NCBI GenBank assembly: GCA_007859835.1
Contig: SJPJ01000001.1
Span: 2,259,771-2,323,770 of the forward strand
Source of the DNA: Novipirellula herctigrandis
Lineage (GTDB): Bacteria > Planctomycetota > Planctomycetia > Pirellulales > Pirellulaceae
Direction: 5' to 3'
DNA length: 64,000 nucleotides
A program made the position numbers and the translations under genes. Below the pieces are notes generated by a model. It was given only the letters and a program-made list of their open reading frames with translations, was not told the origin of the DNA and ran no database searches. Shown here one piece after another: positions 1-7,675 of this stretch. Numbering within the stretch: the stretch's first letter is position 1; the number at the start of each line of letters is the position of its first letter.

Positions 1-72
1 CGGAGGCCCGTTGGTGTTGTTTCACAAATGGAATGTCAACTCACGGGCCCCGGTGACGCGGGTCGTTCGTCG
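1..72 (+). repeat. Integron attC site (partial, right end)
   Basis: A stem arm near position 3 (CGGAGGCCCGT) pairs with a later arm (ACGGGCCCCGG near 44-54). The 3' end, from CCCCGGTGAC to GTTCGTCG, aligns base for base with the right end of the next attC. The left R'' end lies before the window. It would be the attC of a preceding cassette, with the crossover at the G|TT of the terminal GTTCGTC. Confidence is limited by truncation. Confidence 0.55.
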
Positions 73-92
73 AGGATAGTTTCATCAAACGT

Positions 93-914
93 TTGAACTC
101 TCGACACTATCTACTATTCATAACAGTGCTCGCCGTTTGCGGACTTGCGATCGGTTTCGCATCGCTCGTCGGTCGCTCTGCACGTGCTGCACGCGTCATG
201 TCCAGCCGCAATAACCTTCGGCAAGTGATGCTCGGCATCGACAACTACGCTGCTCAATACAATCAGTTGCCGCCACACACTCTCTTTGACTTAAACGGCA
301 AGCCAGCACACAGTTGGCGGACACTTGTTACGCCATACCTTGCTGCCGTCGATCAACTCTATCGCTGGGACGAATCGTGGGACGGCCCTTACAATATGCG
401 GCTTGCTCGCGGGCTTGACGTACACATCGATGCTCCTCCGCTCAACGAATTCGGAGAGCCACTAATCAAGACAATGGGACCGTACGACGGACCGATTGAC
501 TATGCTTGGCCATTTCGTACTGCGGAATCGGATGGCAAGTCTGATTTCCACGTCCGCTATTTCGCTATTGTTGGAAACGAGACTGCATGGCCAGACGACC
601 ACAATATTACTTACGATGACATCGGTGACGGTGTCACGAACACCATCATGCTCGCCGAGTCTCACTTACTTGATGCTTTCTGGTCACAACCGATCGACCT
701 GCGATTCGATCAGATGACGTTTACGATCAACGATCCAAAGGGCCGCGGAATCTCCAGTCCGCGCAAGCTTGGTCCGCTGGTTGCCTTCGCTGATGGGACC
801 GTGTTACACCTGAACCCTGAGGCACCTCAAGACTTGGTTCGCGCCTTGCTGACCGCAAACGGCGGTGAAACAATAGAGCGTTCACAACTGGTGCGAGATG
901 GATGGCTCCGTTAA
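93..914 (+). CDS. DUF1559-like prepilin-type protein, integron cassette gene
   Basis: The 273-residue protein starts at a TTG about 20 bases past the attC crossover, as usual for a cassette gene. A hydrophobic N-terminal segment (about residues 5-28) is followed by a pilin-like stretch with NNLRQVMLGIDNY, as in the large planctomycete DUF1559 family. Near the C-terminus, FADGTVLHLNPEAP matches the family's conserved DG-containing end. The protein is probably anchored in the membrane, facing outward. Its function is unknown. The stop codon lies just before the next attC. Lengths of about 300 residues are usual, so it looks nearly full-size. The start is uncertain because no good ribosome binding site is seen. 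Confidence 0.7.
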   Translation: MNSRHYLLFITVLAVCGLAIGFASLVGRSARAARVMSSRNNLRQVMLGIDNYAAQYNQLPPHTLFDLNGKPAHSWRTLVTPYLAAVDQLYRWDESWDGPYNMRLARGLDVHIDAPPLNEFGEPLIKTMGPYDGPIDYAWPFRTAESDGKSDFHVRYFAIVGNETAWPDDHNITYDDIGDGVTNTIMLAESHLLDAFWSQPIDLRFDQMTFTINDPKGRGISSPRKLGPLVAFADGTVLHLNPEAPQDLVRALLTANGGETIERSQLVRDGWLR

Positions 915-937
915 AGTCGTTCGCCGCTCCGAGAACC

Positions 938-1030
938 CGATGAACCATGGGTTGGACGCGGAGGACTCGAAAACGCGTTTTGGCAATGGTTGCCTTTCCG
1001 CTCGTCCCCGGTCAACCCGCCCGTTATCCG
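938..1030 (+). repeat. Integron attC site
   Basis: An imperfect inverted repeat of about 93 bp. Its left end CGATGAACCATGGGTTG pairs with the reverse complement of its right end CAACCCGCCCGTTATCCG. The terminal GTTATCCG is shared exactly with the next attC and is complementary to the CGGATAAC that opens the fourth. The site lies directly after a stop codon and before a new gene, as expected at a cassette junction. Confidence 0.72.
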
Positions 1031-1043
1031 ACTGGGTGCCCGT

Positions 1044-1370
1044 CTAGCTCGCGTTGAGCGCGATCTGGTCGAGTTCCTGTCCACCCCTAATGACCCGTGC
1101 GATGTCCACCGTTTCATTCGTGACGAAATACAGGACGACATAGTTTCCGAATCCGTTTACAAGTTTCGCGCGAAGCCCGTCAGCATCAAGACGACTTGTC
1201 GGCACTGCACCGCCCGCCTCCGGGAATTGCGAGAGCAGTTCTACAGTTGCCTCAACTGCGTCAAGGAAACGCAATGCAGCGTCAAGATTGTTTTCCGCGA
1301 TGTGATGCGAATGCCCGGCGATGTCGTCGATCGCTAGCTGTCTACGATGCGGAACCCTTCGATTTGACAT
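1044..1370 (-). CDS. parE: RelE/ParE-family toxin, type II toxin-antitoxin system
   Basis: The 108-residue protein has the compact ParE layout: an N-terminal helical hairpin (about residues 10-50), then beta strands ending in the hallmark VDIARVIRGGQE near the C-terminus. ParE toxins act on DNA gyrase, while relatives in the superfamily cleave ribosome-bound mRNA. The sequence favours ParE. Its ATG directly abuts the TAA of the antitoxin gene upstream, so the pair is translationally coupled. The pair reads against the direction of the cassette array, so it must carry its own promoter. TA cassettes are known to stabilise large integron arrays. Confidence 0.85.
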   Translation of the reverse strand: MSNRRVPHRRQLAIDDIAGHSHHIAENNLDAALRFLDAVEATVELLSQFPEAGGAVPTSRLDADGLRAKLVNGFGNYVVLYFVTNETVDIARVIRGGQELDQIALNAS

Positions 1371-1613
1371 TTAGCTTCCGTGCTTCGATCGAAGGCTTTC
1401 TCTAATTGCTTCGATTTCTGCACCATTCCATGGCTCACTCGGACCACTGTTGATCCCCTCGATTGCCAAAGCCTCTACTTGCTTCTGCCTATCGCTAATC
1501 TTGGCGATCATTTGCGATACGAACTCGCTGACATCGGAAAACCCATTTTTCTGGGCTCGCTCGGCGATCTCAGACATCACGGCGTCTGGCAAATTCACGG
1601 AAATTGTTGACAT
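1371..1613 (-). CDS. parD: ParD-like ribbon-helix-helix antitoxin
   Basis: The 80-residue protein begins ISVNLPDAVMSEIAERA, a ribbon-helix-helix DNA-binding fold, and continues with GFSDVSEFVSQMI, the ParD/CopG signature. The C-terminal half is charged and would wrap the toxin. I chose the ATG at 1613 because the fold starts there; a longer reading frame runs on upstream but has no family resemblance. The antitoxin should repress its own promoter, expected between here and the attC at 1714. It overlaps nothing and is followed at once by the toxin gene. Confidence 0.82.
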   Translation of the reverse strand: MSTISVNLPDAVMSEIAERAQKNGFSDVSEFVSQMIAKISDRQKQVEALAIEGINSGPSEPWNGAEIEAIRESLRSKHGS

Positions 1614-1713
1614 TTTTCGATCCTGCTTGTTGTTGGATTCTTCTATTGTACCGTGCTGTGCTACGAAGTCTAATGGCACCCTGGAGCGGGTTTCAACGCT
1701 GCTCCAATGCGTT

Positions 1714-1808
1714 CGGAAAACCATCGGTTGCAACGGAGCGGCGGTGGTCAGCTTTTTCGTCTGCTTGCAAGTTGTTCGCCGCCGCCCGCTGAACCGTACC
1801 GTTATCCG
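1714..1808 (+). repeat. Integron attC site
   Basis: The best-preserved attC in the window. The left arm CGGAAAACCATCGGTT pairs with the reverse complement of the right arm AACCGTACCGTTATCCG, and inner arms GGAGCGGCGG and CCGCCGCCCGC extend the stem to about 30 bp. The R' end GTTATCCG equals that of the site at 938-1030. It separates the parDE cassette from the DUF3592 cassette. Confidence 0.78.
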
Positions 1809-1821
1809 ACTGAAATTCACG

Positions 1822-2274
1822 ATGCTTGACCTTGCGACATCGTTCCGAATGGCACGTGTAATGATGCCAATACTCGTAGGGTGCATGTTGCTCGCATCTG
1901 CGATTTTTGCGATCGAGACTGGTTCGTTTGTTCGTAGCGCAACGTGTACGACAGGCACCATAACGGCATCGGCCGAAATGACTTCGGATGAAGGTGACAC
2001 GCTATACCAACCTACCTTCACGTTCATTGCTGCAGGACAGCAATACACGGTTACGCCACGTTCGTTTGTTTCGCCTTCGCCTGGGGACACTGGCGACCGT
2101 ATTGCGATTCTCTACGATGCTCGAAACCCAAACCGTGCACGCATTGACGCTTTTGCTTACACTTGGGCGATACCGGTGGTACTGCTGGCGATGTCGATCG
2201 TCTTTGGTCTACTGTACTTTGGCGTCTATTGGATTCATCGACGAATACGGTGGGTGACTCCAGACGGCGGATAA
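1822..2274 (+). CDS. DUF3592-like membrane protein, integron cassette gene
   Basis: The 150-residue protein has two transmembrane segments (about residues 10-32 and 112-136) around a small extracytoplasmic beta domain with YQPTFTFIAAGQQYTV and ILYDARNPNRARID. This is the layout of DUF3592 proteins, whose role is unknown. The ATG at 1822 lies about 20 bases past the attC crossover, which supports it as the cassette gene start; a longer upstream reading would run through the attC. The TAA stop lies inside the R'' end of the next attC, a tight fit usual for cassettes. Confidence 0.7.
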   Translation: MLDLATSFRMARVMMPILVGCMLLASAIFAIETGSFVRSATCTTGTITASAEMTSDEGDTLYQPTFTFIAAGQQYTVTPRSFVSPSPGDTGDRIAILYDARNPNRARIDAFAYTWAIPVVLLAMSIVFGLLYFGVYWIHRRIRWVTPDGG

Positions 2275-2283
2275 CCATGATCG
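2268..2283 (+). repeat. Left end of a fourth attC, interrupted by a group II intron
   Basis: CGGATAAC at 2268-2275 is the exact complement of the GTTATCCG ends of the two previous sites and overlaps the stop codon of the DUF3592 gene. A few bases later the sequence turns into the 3' end of a minus-strand group IIC intron. The rest of the site is not visible, either beyond the intron or elsewhere in the window. Confidence 0.6.
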
Positions 2284-2313
2284 AGATAGGGGCCCGGTTG
2301 CCCGGGACCCCTC

Positions 2314-2943
2314 TCACACCACCGGACATGCGGGTCCGCATCCGGCGGTTCGTTTCTTGGAAGCAAACTTGCTCCAAATCTCCTCGAGACTCGCTAGTCC
2401 TTGTTGCCTGAGATAGTCCTTCGAGATCGCCACATGCATCGCGGCACTCGAGGACATCACCCAGACTCCGCGGCCACTGCTACCGTGAGAAAAGGCTTCG
2501 TCACGACGAACGCCGAGCTTCAACAACATCCGAATTCGGGTGCGGACTCGATACCACTGTTTCCAATAGCAGGCGCGGATGCGCCGACGGATCCACTTGT
2601 CCAAACTCTGCAGTTGCTTCTTGCCCAGGCCGTAGTGAAAGTAGCCCACCCAACCTTGGAAGTACCGGCGAAGTGCGCTTAGACGTGATTGAATCGAACG
2701 CCCGCCGTTGCGACGAGTGATCTGCTTCACACGCTCTTTGAACCGCTTCAGGTTCTTCCGGCTGACACCGAATCGTCCGCCGAAACCGCGAAAGGTATAG
2801 CCGAGAAACTCGACCGCCTCCGCCGAGCAGACGCTGCTTTTGTCGTGATTGACCACGAGTTTCAGCTTTGATGTCAGGTAACGCTCGACTGACCGAAAGA
2901 CGCGAGTGGCCGACTGCTCAGTCTTGGAGAACACCAAGAGTCG
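2314..2943 (-). pseudogene. C-terminal remnant of a class C group II intron reverse transcriptase/maturase
   Basis: About 210 codons read LLVFSKTEQSATRVF, then LKLVVNHDKS, a GYTFRGFGGRFGVS block and YFQGWVGYFHYGLGKKQL. The C-terminus has WIRRRIRACYWKQW and LASLEEIWSKF, which are the thumb and maturase X domain of class C intron proteins. The fragment begins at the residues that normally follow the catalytic YADD, so fingers, palm and active site are absent (about half the usual length of roughly 420-450). The reading frame runs continuously into the 3' end of the inner intron, so the junction lies at or beside the YADD codons. Not functional as reverse transcriptase. Confidence 0.75.
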
Positions 2944-4692
2944 AGTAGCCTGGGGGAATCGCACCCCCAGGCCCTCACGGAACCGGACGTGAACCTCTCG
3001 GCTCATCCGGCTCTTATTGTCCAGCCGCGGGTCGGATGCCGATTTGCCACAGCACGAACAGGTTCGGTTCGCGGCGGGCGACGACGCCCAGCCAATGAAC
3101 CGCCCGTCGACCATGGCGAGCGAACCGTTTGAACTTGCGACGAACCCAATACACAAGACTGCGTTCGAGTTCTCGCAACACGGGTGTGAGGGCCGATTTG
3201 TAAAATCGACCATAGTAATTCACCCAACCACGTACGAAAGGATTGACGAACTTTGCGATCTCCTCCAGACGCTGATTGCTACGCGTCGAGCCCAGCCGCC
3301 ACGAACGAATCGTCGCACGGATGGACTTCGCCGCCTTTTGGCTCACACCGGGAAGAAAGCTGATGAACAGCTTGCCATGCCGGTTCTTGGCTCGACGAGG
3401 ACGGAACGTGTAGCCCAGAAAATCGAACGATGTATGTTCATGCGTGTCACGACGATCGTCGTCTTTGCAGTAAACGATCTTGGTCTTCTCAGGATGAAGT
3501 TCCAAGCCGCATTCTGCAAGCCGCCCGCGTAGTCCAGCAAGAAGCGTTTCCGCTTCTTGCTGACTGCGAGCATGCACGACCGCATCGTCGGCGTACCTGG
3601 CGAATTGGATCGACGGATAATTCCGACGAAGCCATTCGTCAAACGCATAGTGCATGAACAGATTCGACAGCAAGGGACTGATCACAGAACCCTGCGGCGA
3701 GCCTTTCGTTCGTTCTTCGAAGTGTCCGTCTTCGTGTTGAACCGGAGCTTTCAACCAGCGTTCTACGTAGAGTAGAATCCACGGGACATCGGTGTGATGC
3801 TCGAGTGCTCGCATGACCAAGTCCCAACGCAGATTATCAAAGAAGCCTTTGATATCCAAGTCGATCACCCAGTTGCGACGCCAACAACGTTGGCGAGTCA
3901 CCCCCACCGCATCCAATGCCGACTTGCCTGGCCGATAGCCATACGAGTCTTCATGGAAGTGTGGTTCGACTTGCGGCTCAAGCATCAGCTTCACGACCAT
4001 CTGCGCTATCCGGTCCGAAACGGTCGGAATGCCTAGTGGTCGAGTCTGACCCGAGGTACCTTTTGGAATCTCAACGAGACGAACCGGGGGTGGGAAGTAA
4101 CTGCCGGACGACATTCGATTCCAGAGCTTGTAGAGATTATTCTTCAAGTCTTTCTCGAAATCCGCCAGCGATTGACCATCCACTCCGGCCGCGCCGCGAT
4201 TCGCTTTCACTTTCTTGTACGCGTCCCAAACGATTTGCTTCGGAATCACATACGGCTTTGCTTCTGTCATGAACTCCTCCTTTGCAGTTGGTTCACTTCA
4301 TCTGCTGAACAATCTGGTCCCTTCGCTCCACGTCGATTACCGACGCTTCGTCGCTACTACAGACCAGTCCGCCCCTGTGCCTCGCATCGGTACTCAGGTC
4401 CTTGTGGGTCTGCCACTTGGACGGCTCCCTTGCTGTGGCGACGAGCCACAATCATCGAGGCGACAGGTTCCCAGGTTCCACACTTGAGCCTGAAACGAAC
4501 TCACGCCACCTTTACGCCGGACGCCATGCTGACAGTAAGCGGATCACCTTCAGCACTCATCCCGGGTTAACGACTACCTCCCGGTTTTGACGTCATTCCT
4601 ACGCTTTCGACGGGTCATCAGTGGTTCATTTGCATTCGTCTTTCCGTTTCGTACCTGACAAGATCAAGTCTCGCCTTTTCCGTAACGCTCAC
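2944..4692 (-). mobile_element. Complete group II intron nested in the first
   Basis: Domain V is a perfect-looking hairpin at 2980-3013 (minus strand GAGCCGGATGAGCC, then GGTTCACGTCCGGTTC) directly after the stop codon of the intron protein. Domain VI and the 3' end follow at about 2944-2975. The 5' end is placed at about 4692, where the minus strand begins GTGAGCGTTACGG. The 420 bases between 4271 and 4692 are the structured 5' ribozyme domains. The element looks intact and could be splicing-competent. It lies exactly where the outer reverse transcriptase would encode its active site. Confidence 0.7.
3014..4270 (-). CDS. ltrA: Group II intron reverse transcriptase/maturase
   Basis: The 418-residue protein carries an N-terminal RT-0/1 region (NRGAAGVDG, about 24-32), RT-2 (RPLGIPTVSDRI, 77-88), GYRPGKSALDA (111-121), DLDIKGFFDN (137-146), GSPQGSVISPLL (190-201) and the catalytic YADD at 226-229. 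The thumb and maturase domain X follow (FVNPFVRGWVNYYGRF). There is no C-terminal HNH endonuclease. It helps its own intron RNA fold and splice, and copies it into DNA during retrohoming. The ATG is preceded by GGAGGAG at a good distance. The stop is immediately followed by domain V of the same intron. Confidence 0.92.
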   Translation of the reverse strand: MTEAKPYVIPKQIVWDAYKKVKANRGAAGVDGQSLADFEKDLKNNLYKLWNRMSSGSYFPPPVRLVEIPKGTSGQTRPLGIPTVSDRIAQMVVKLMLEPQVEPHFHEDSYGYRPGKSALDAVGVTRQRCWRRNWVIDLDIKGFFDNLRWDLVMRALEHHTDVPWILLYVERWLKAPVQHEDGHFEERTKGSPQGSVISPLLSNLFMHYAFDEWLRRNYPSIQFARYADDAVVHARSQQEAETLLAGLRGRLAECGLELHPEKTKIVYCKDDDRRDTHEHTSFDFLGYTFRPRRAKNRHGKLFISFLPGVSQKAAKSIRATIRSWRLGSTRSNQRLEEIAKFVNPFVRGWVNYYGRFYKSALTPVLRELERSLVYWVRRKFKRFARHGRRAVHWLGVVARREPNLFVLWQIGIRPAAGQ

Positions 4693-4801
4693 GACCATGG
4701 CTTTTGACCACAGCCGCTTACGGTGGTTTGCAACCGGCTTCCGCAAGCTGGCTGCGAGGGACCAACAAACCCTCATCTCAAGTGCACATTGCCTGGCGCA
4801 C

Positions 4802-6179
4802 AGTCATCTGCACGCCGGGAGCTGCTGACGCGATGATCGTGGCACTGGACAAGCTGACGGGCGAGACGATTTGGAAAACCATAATGCCCGGCGAGTCCAC
4901 CGAGGCTGAGAGTGGTGCTGCGAGTCGTCAGGAAAACACGCCTCGCAGCGAACCACCGAGACGCGAAGCAAACGATAATTCCGCCCCATCAATAACCGGC
5001 ACGAAAAATCCCGAGGTGTTTGTAAGCGAACACTGGGGGATGACCGGATTTACTCACAAGGTTCCACGCGGAAAGTATCTCGTCAACCTCTACTTCGCTG
5101 AAACGTACAACGGAATCACCGATGAAGGGCAGCGAGTCTTCACCATCAACGTTGAAGGTAAAGAGTTCAAGGACTTTGACATCTGGAAAAAGGCAGGTGG
5201 TCCACGAAAGGCATACGTTGAATCCGTCCCGGTGGAGATAACCGATGGGGAGTTGAGTATTGCATTTGCTCAACAGTTACAAAGTCCAGCCATCAAGGCG
5301 ATTGAGATCATTCCCCAGGGCGATGACGCGAATGAGGCCGACACGATCCGAGTCAAGGCTGGCGAATCAAACTCGTTGAAAGATTCCTTGGGGAACGTTT
5401 GGCTGGAAGATCAAGGTTTCACTGGCGGTTCGACAAGCCCGGGATTCTTTAATTTCGGTGGCGGACGTACCGCTGGTTCAAGTGGCCGCCGTGATTTCGG
5501 CGGAGGGGGCCGTTTCGGCGGACGTCGTGGTGCTCAATCAGGAGCGGCATACGCTTCGGTGATTGCTATCGATTTTGTGGGGCACCGACAATACGTTCAA
5601 CTCACAGCGAATTCGCTTGTCGGTGTTTCGGCTAGCGATGGCAAAGTGCTTTGGCAATACAACGCACCAGCAAACGCGATGGGGATCAACTGTTCTACAC
5701 CCATTTTTCAAGACGGTTTGTTGTTCGCTGCTTCGGCCTACGGTGCCGGTGGCGGCGCCGTCAAATTGGTGAAAGGCGAAGATGGAAAGAGCACGGCTGA
5801 AGAAGCCTATTTCACACCCCGAATGCAAAACCATCACGGCGGAATGATCGTGGTTGATGGCTGTCTGTACGGAGCCAACGGAGGAAACGGTGGCGGAATG
5901 TTGACCTGCCTGGACTTTCAAACCGGCGACTTGCTTTGGCGTGATCGTGAAGGTCCCAAGGGGTCGCTGCTGTTGGCAGACGGTCGACTCTATCTGCGTG
6001 GCGAAGAGGGAGAAATTCTTCTCATTGAACCATCACAAGATGAGTTTGTTCAGCGTGGCCGTTTCGAGCAACCCGACCGTAGCAGTGCCCCTGCATGGGC
6101 ACATCCGATCATTGCCAACGGAAAACTCTACATTCGCGATCAAGGATTACTGCTCTGTTACGACGTGAGTTCCAAATAA
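4802..6179 (+). pseudogene. PQQ-like beta-propeller protein with inserted malectin domain, 5' end lost
   Basis: The reading frame opens inside a propeller blade ([20 protein letters not shown]) directly beside the proposed intron end at 4801, so signal peptide and first blades are missing. A malectin-type carbohydrate-binding domain follows ([23 protein letters not shown] to AIKAIEII). Then comes a Gly/Arg-rich linker ([18 protein letters not shown]), and the remaining blades with [14 protein letters not shown] and QTGDLLWRD. The family is extracellular and typical of planctomycetes; its substrate is unknown. A TTG at 4704 could open a chimeric reading frame through intron sequence, but no secretion signal results. 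Confidence 0.75.
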
Positions 6180-6572
6180 TCCCCAACTTTCGTGGCTAGC
6201 AACGAACTTAACTCGGCAAGACTGCCTGCTGAGCTTGGTTCGGATAGTAGGTCAAGTTTGGTCAACACCGATGCAAGTCTCGGCAATTTCAATTGCATGC
6301 ATCGGTGACCGATACCGAAGCTCTTGCTAACGGAAGCACTTGCTAACCAAAGCTCGGATCAACAATCGGGGAGCAGTCTGAACCGATTGCTTTCCGTGCG
6401 GCACACATTGCCCGTTCCTTCCCTTCTATTCGAAGACGGATACGCTATCAACGCATGGCATGTTGGGCTGGCGAACACGGACGGCGAACACGGACGGCGA
6501 TCATGGGGCCGTGCAACGCTCCGGTCAATGAACCAAATCGAGTAGACAGGGGCTTGTAGGTTAGGGGGGCTT
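6180..6572. other. Intergenic stretch with a 13-bp tandem duplication
   Basis: No gene is recognised. A 13-bp unit GCGAACACGGACG occurs twice in tandem at 6471-6496, followed by a partial third copy. Near 6310-6355 the words CTTGCTAAC recur. No promoter or RNA signal is convincing. Confidence 0.5.
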
Positions 6573-6872
6573 CTAGGTTCTGCGCTCCGTCACGCTGTCG
6601 ATTTTGTCTTGCATTGACTGCTCTCGGTCTGTCCGCGTTCCAACTTTGATAGTGGTGGAAATTCGCGGTGCCCCAATAGCGTGAACGCGTTCATGGCACC
6701 GTTTTATTGCGGCAAACACATCGTCCCACTCACCCTCGATGTTGGTACCGTAAGCGTGGAGCTGATGCTCCAATCCAGCTTCCTGCAATACCTTCTGGCA
6801 CTCAACCACGTACTGACTTACCGATACACCAACCCCCAACGGGACGACACACAAATCTACAATCACTTTCAT
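6573..6872 (-). CDS. MTH1187/YkoF-type thiamine-binding protein
   Basis: The 99-residue protein starts MKVIVDLCVVPLGVGVSVSQ and ends with APRISTTIKVGTRTDR, the full ferredoxin-like fold of the Thiamine_BP family (old name DUF77). Members bind thiamine or hydroxymethylpyrimidine and are cytoplasmic. The residues YGTNIEGEWDDVFAAIKRCH match the family core. I chose the ATG at 6872 because homology starts there; an ATG six codons upstream is possible. The gene stands alone among intergenic sequence and gene remnants. Confidence 0.85.
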   Translation of the reverse strand: MKVIVDLCVVPLGVGVSVSQYVVECQKVLQEAGLEHQLHAYGTNIEGEWDDVFAAIKRCHERVHAIGAPRISTTIKVGTRTDREQSMQDKIDSVTERRT

Positions 6873-7086
6873 CTTAGCGAAGCCTCTCATCTGCCGACCA
6901 GGAATACATTTTTAGGATCAAGTATAGACTTTCAGGCAGTGCAAGGCATCGCATTTGTTCTGAGAAATCAACGAAGGTCCATCAATCCCCAACACCGTTC
7001 GCTGTCGGTGCGGCACCCATTTTTTCGTTCCTTCGGTTCTGTACGAAAACGACCGGCAAACTCCTGCCTATTCCCTTCTTTCGCCA
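6873..7086. other. Intergenic stretch, no recognised feature
   Basis: About 210 bases between the thiamine-binding gene and the helicase remnant. I see no supported gene, RNA or clear regulatory site. The sequence holds the promoter of the thiamine-binding gene by position only. Confidence 0.4.
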
Positions 7087-7296
7087 CTAACGCTGTTTGA
7101 AACGGACGCGGTGCAGTTGGCCAGGAACTGCCGATAAATACCGCCACGCTTTTAAAACGAGATAGGTTTCATCGACCAGGATTAAGTCAAACCAAGTCAA
7201 AGGGATCGAGGCCAGACGCTCGCTTGTAGATGCTGTGGGTGCCGGCAACAAGAACCGGTGTGCTGGTATCGCGTTTTTTAAGCCAGCCGAATGCAA
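7087..7296 (-). pseudogene. Remnant of a RadD-like DEAD/DEAH helicase
   Basis: Three reading frames together spell a helicase core: KRDTSTPVLVAGTHSIYKRA and FDLV in one, FDLILVDET (motif II, DE-x-x) in the next, then GGIYRQFLANCT in the third. Intact RadD-like proteins carry these pieces in this order within about 70 residues. The first frame break is caused by a 10-bp imperfect tandem duplication at 7182-7201 (minus strand TTTGACTTGG then TTTGACTTAA). Only this internal slice is left. No activity is expected. Confidence 0.5.
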
Positions 7297-7627
7297 ACCG
7301 AAGTTGTGCGAACCGAAGTTCGTTCAAAACTCTCTCCACACAAAGTTATCCACAGCGAACTCTAGCCACCCTCGCACAAAAAAGTGGTAAACACCCACGA
7401 AAAACGCACTTCGGATCCATGCGGATGAATTCGTGCACACAGCGAAATACGACGAATTCATAACCCAGAACTGACACGTATAAATTCGTGCAGCTTTTCA
7501 GTGCAGGCAAAAAATGACTCAGCCTCGACGCCGGCGCAGCATGTTTTGCAGATTCGGTGGCAATGCGAACCACACACTTCCCCCCCACACTCTTTGAACT
7601 TCCCTCGCGTCTATCATTCCATAACCG
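7297..7627. other. Intergenic stretch, no recognised feature
   Basis: About 330 bases upstream of the SOUL-domain gene. There is no coding pattern I can support on either strand. GAATTC and similar words recur, but without repeat structure. Confidence 0.4.
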
Positions 7628-7675
7628 ATGATTCGACTTCCGATTCGTCGCCACAATTTTCCCACTGGTGAATGG

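Larger units (their letters stand above)
2283..4801 (-). mobile_element. Group IIC-attC type intron, internally deleted, hosting a second intron
   Basis: The 3' end is clear on the minus strand. A domain V hairpin at 2319-2351 is followed by a GC-rich domain VI and a terminus at about 2283, next to attC. The 5' end is proposed at 4801, where the minus strand reads GTGCGCCAGG then GTGCACTTGAGATGAGGG, as in class C introns. The C-terminal third of the reverse transcriptase remains (2314-2943). The N-terminal part and most of domains I-IV are missing, with a complete second intron at 2944-4692 in their place. Class C introns that target attC insert in the bottom strand, opposite to the cassettes, as here. 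The exact ends need folding. Confidence 0.62.

Noticed and set aside
1450-1821. Upstream extension of the DUF3592 frame
   Set aside because: It crosses the antitoxin gene and the attC site. The cassette model and the membrane segments place the start at 1822.
4704-4801. TTG start giving the propeller gene an N-terminal extension
   Set aside because: Those codons correspond to the 5' structured part of a group II intron on the other strand and give no signal peptide.
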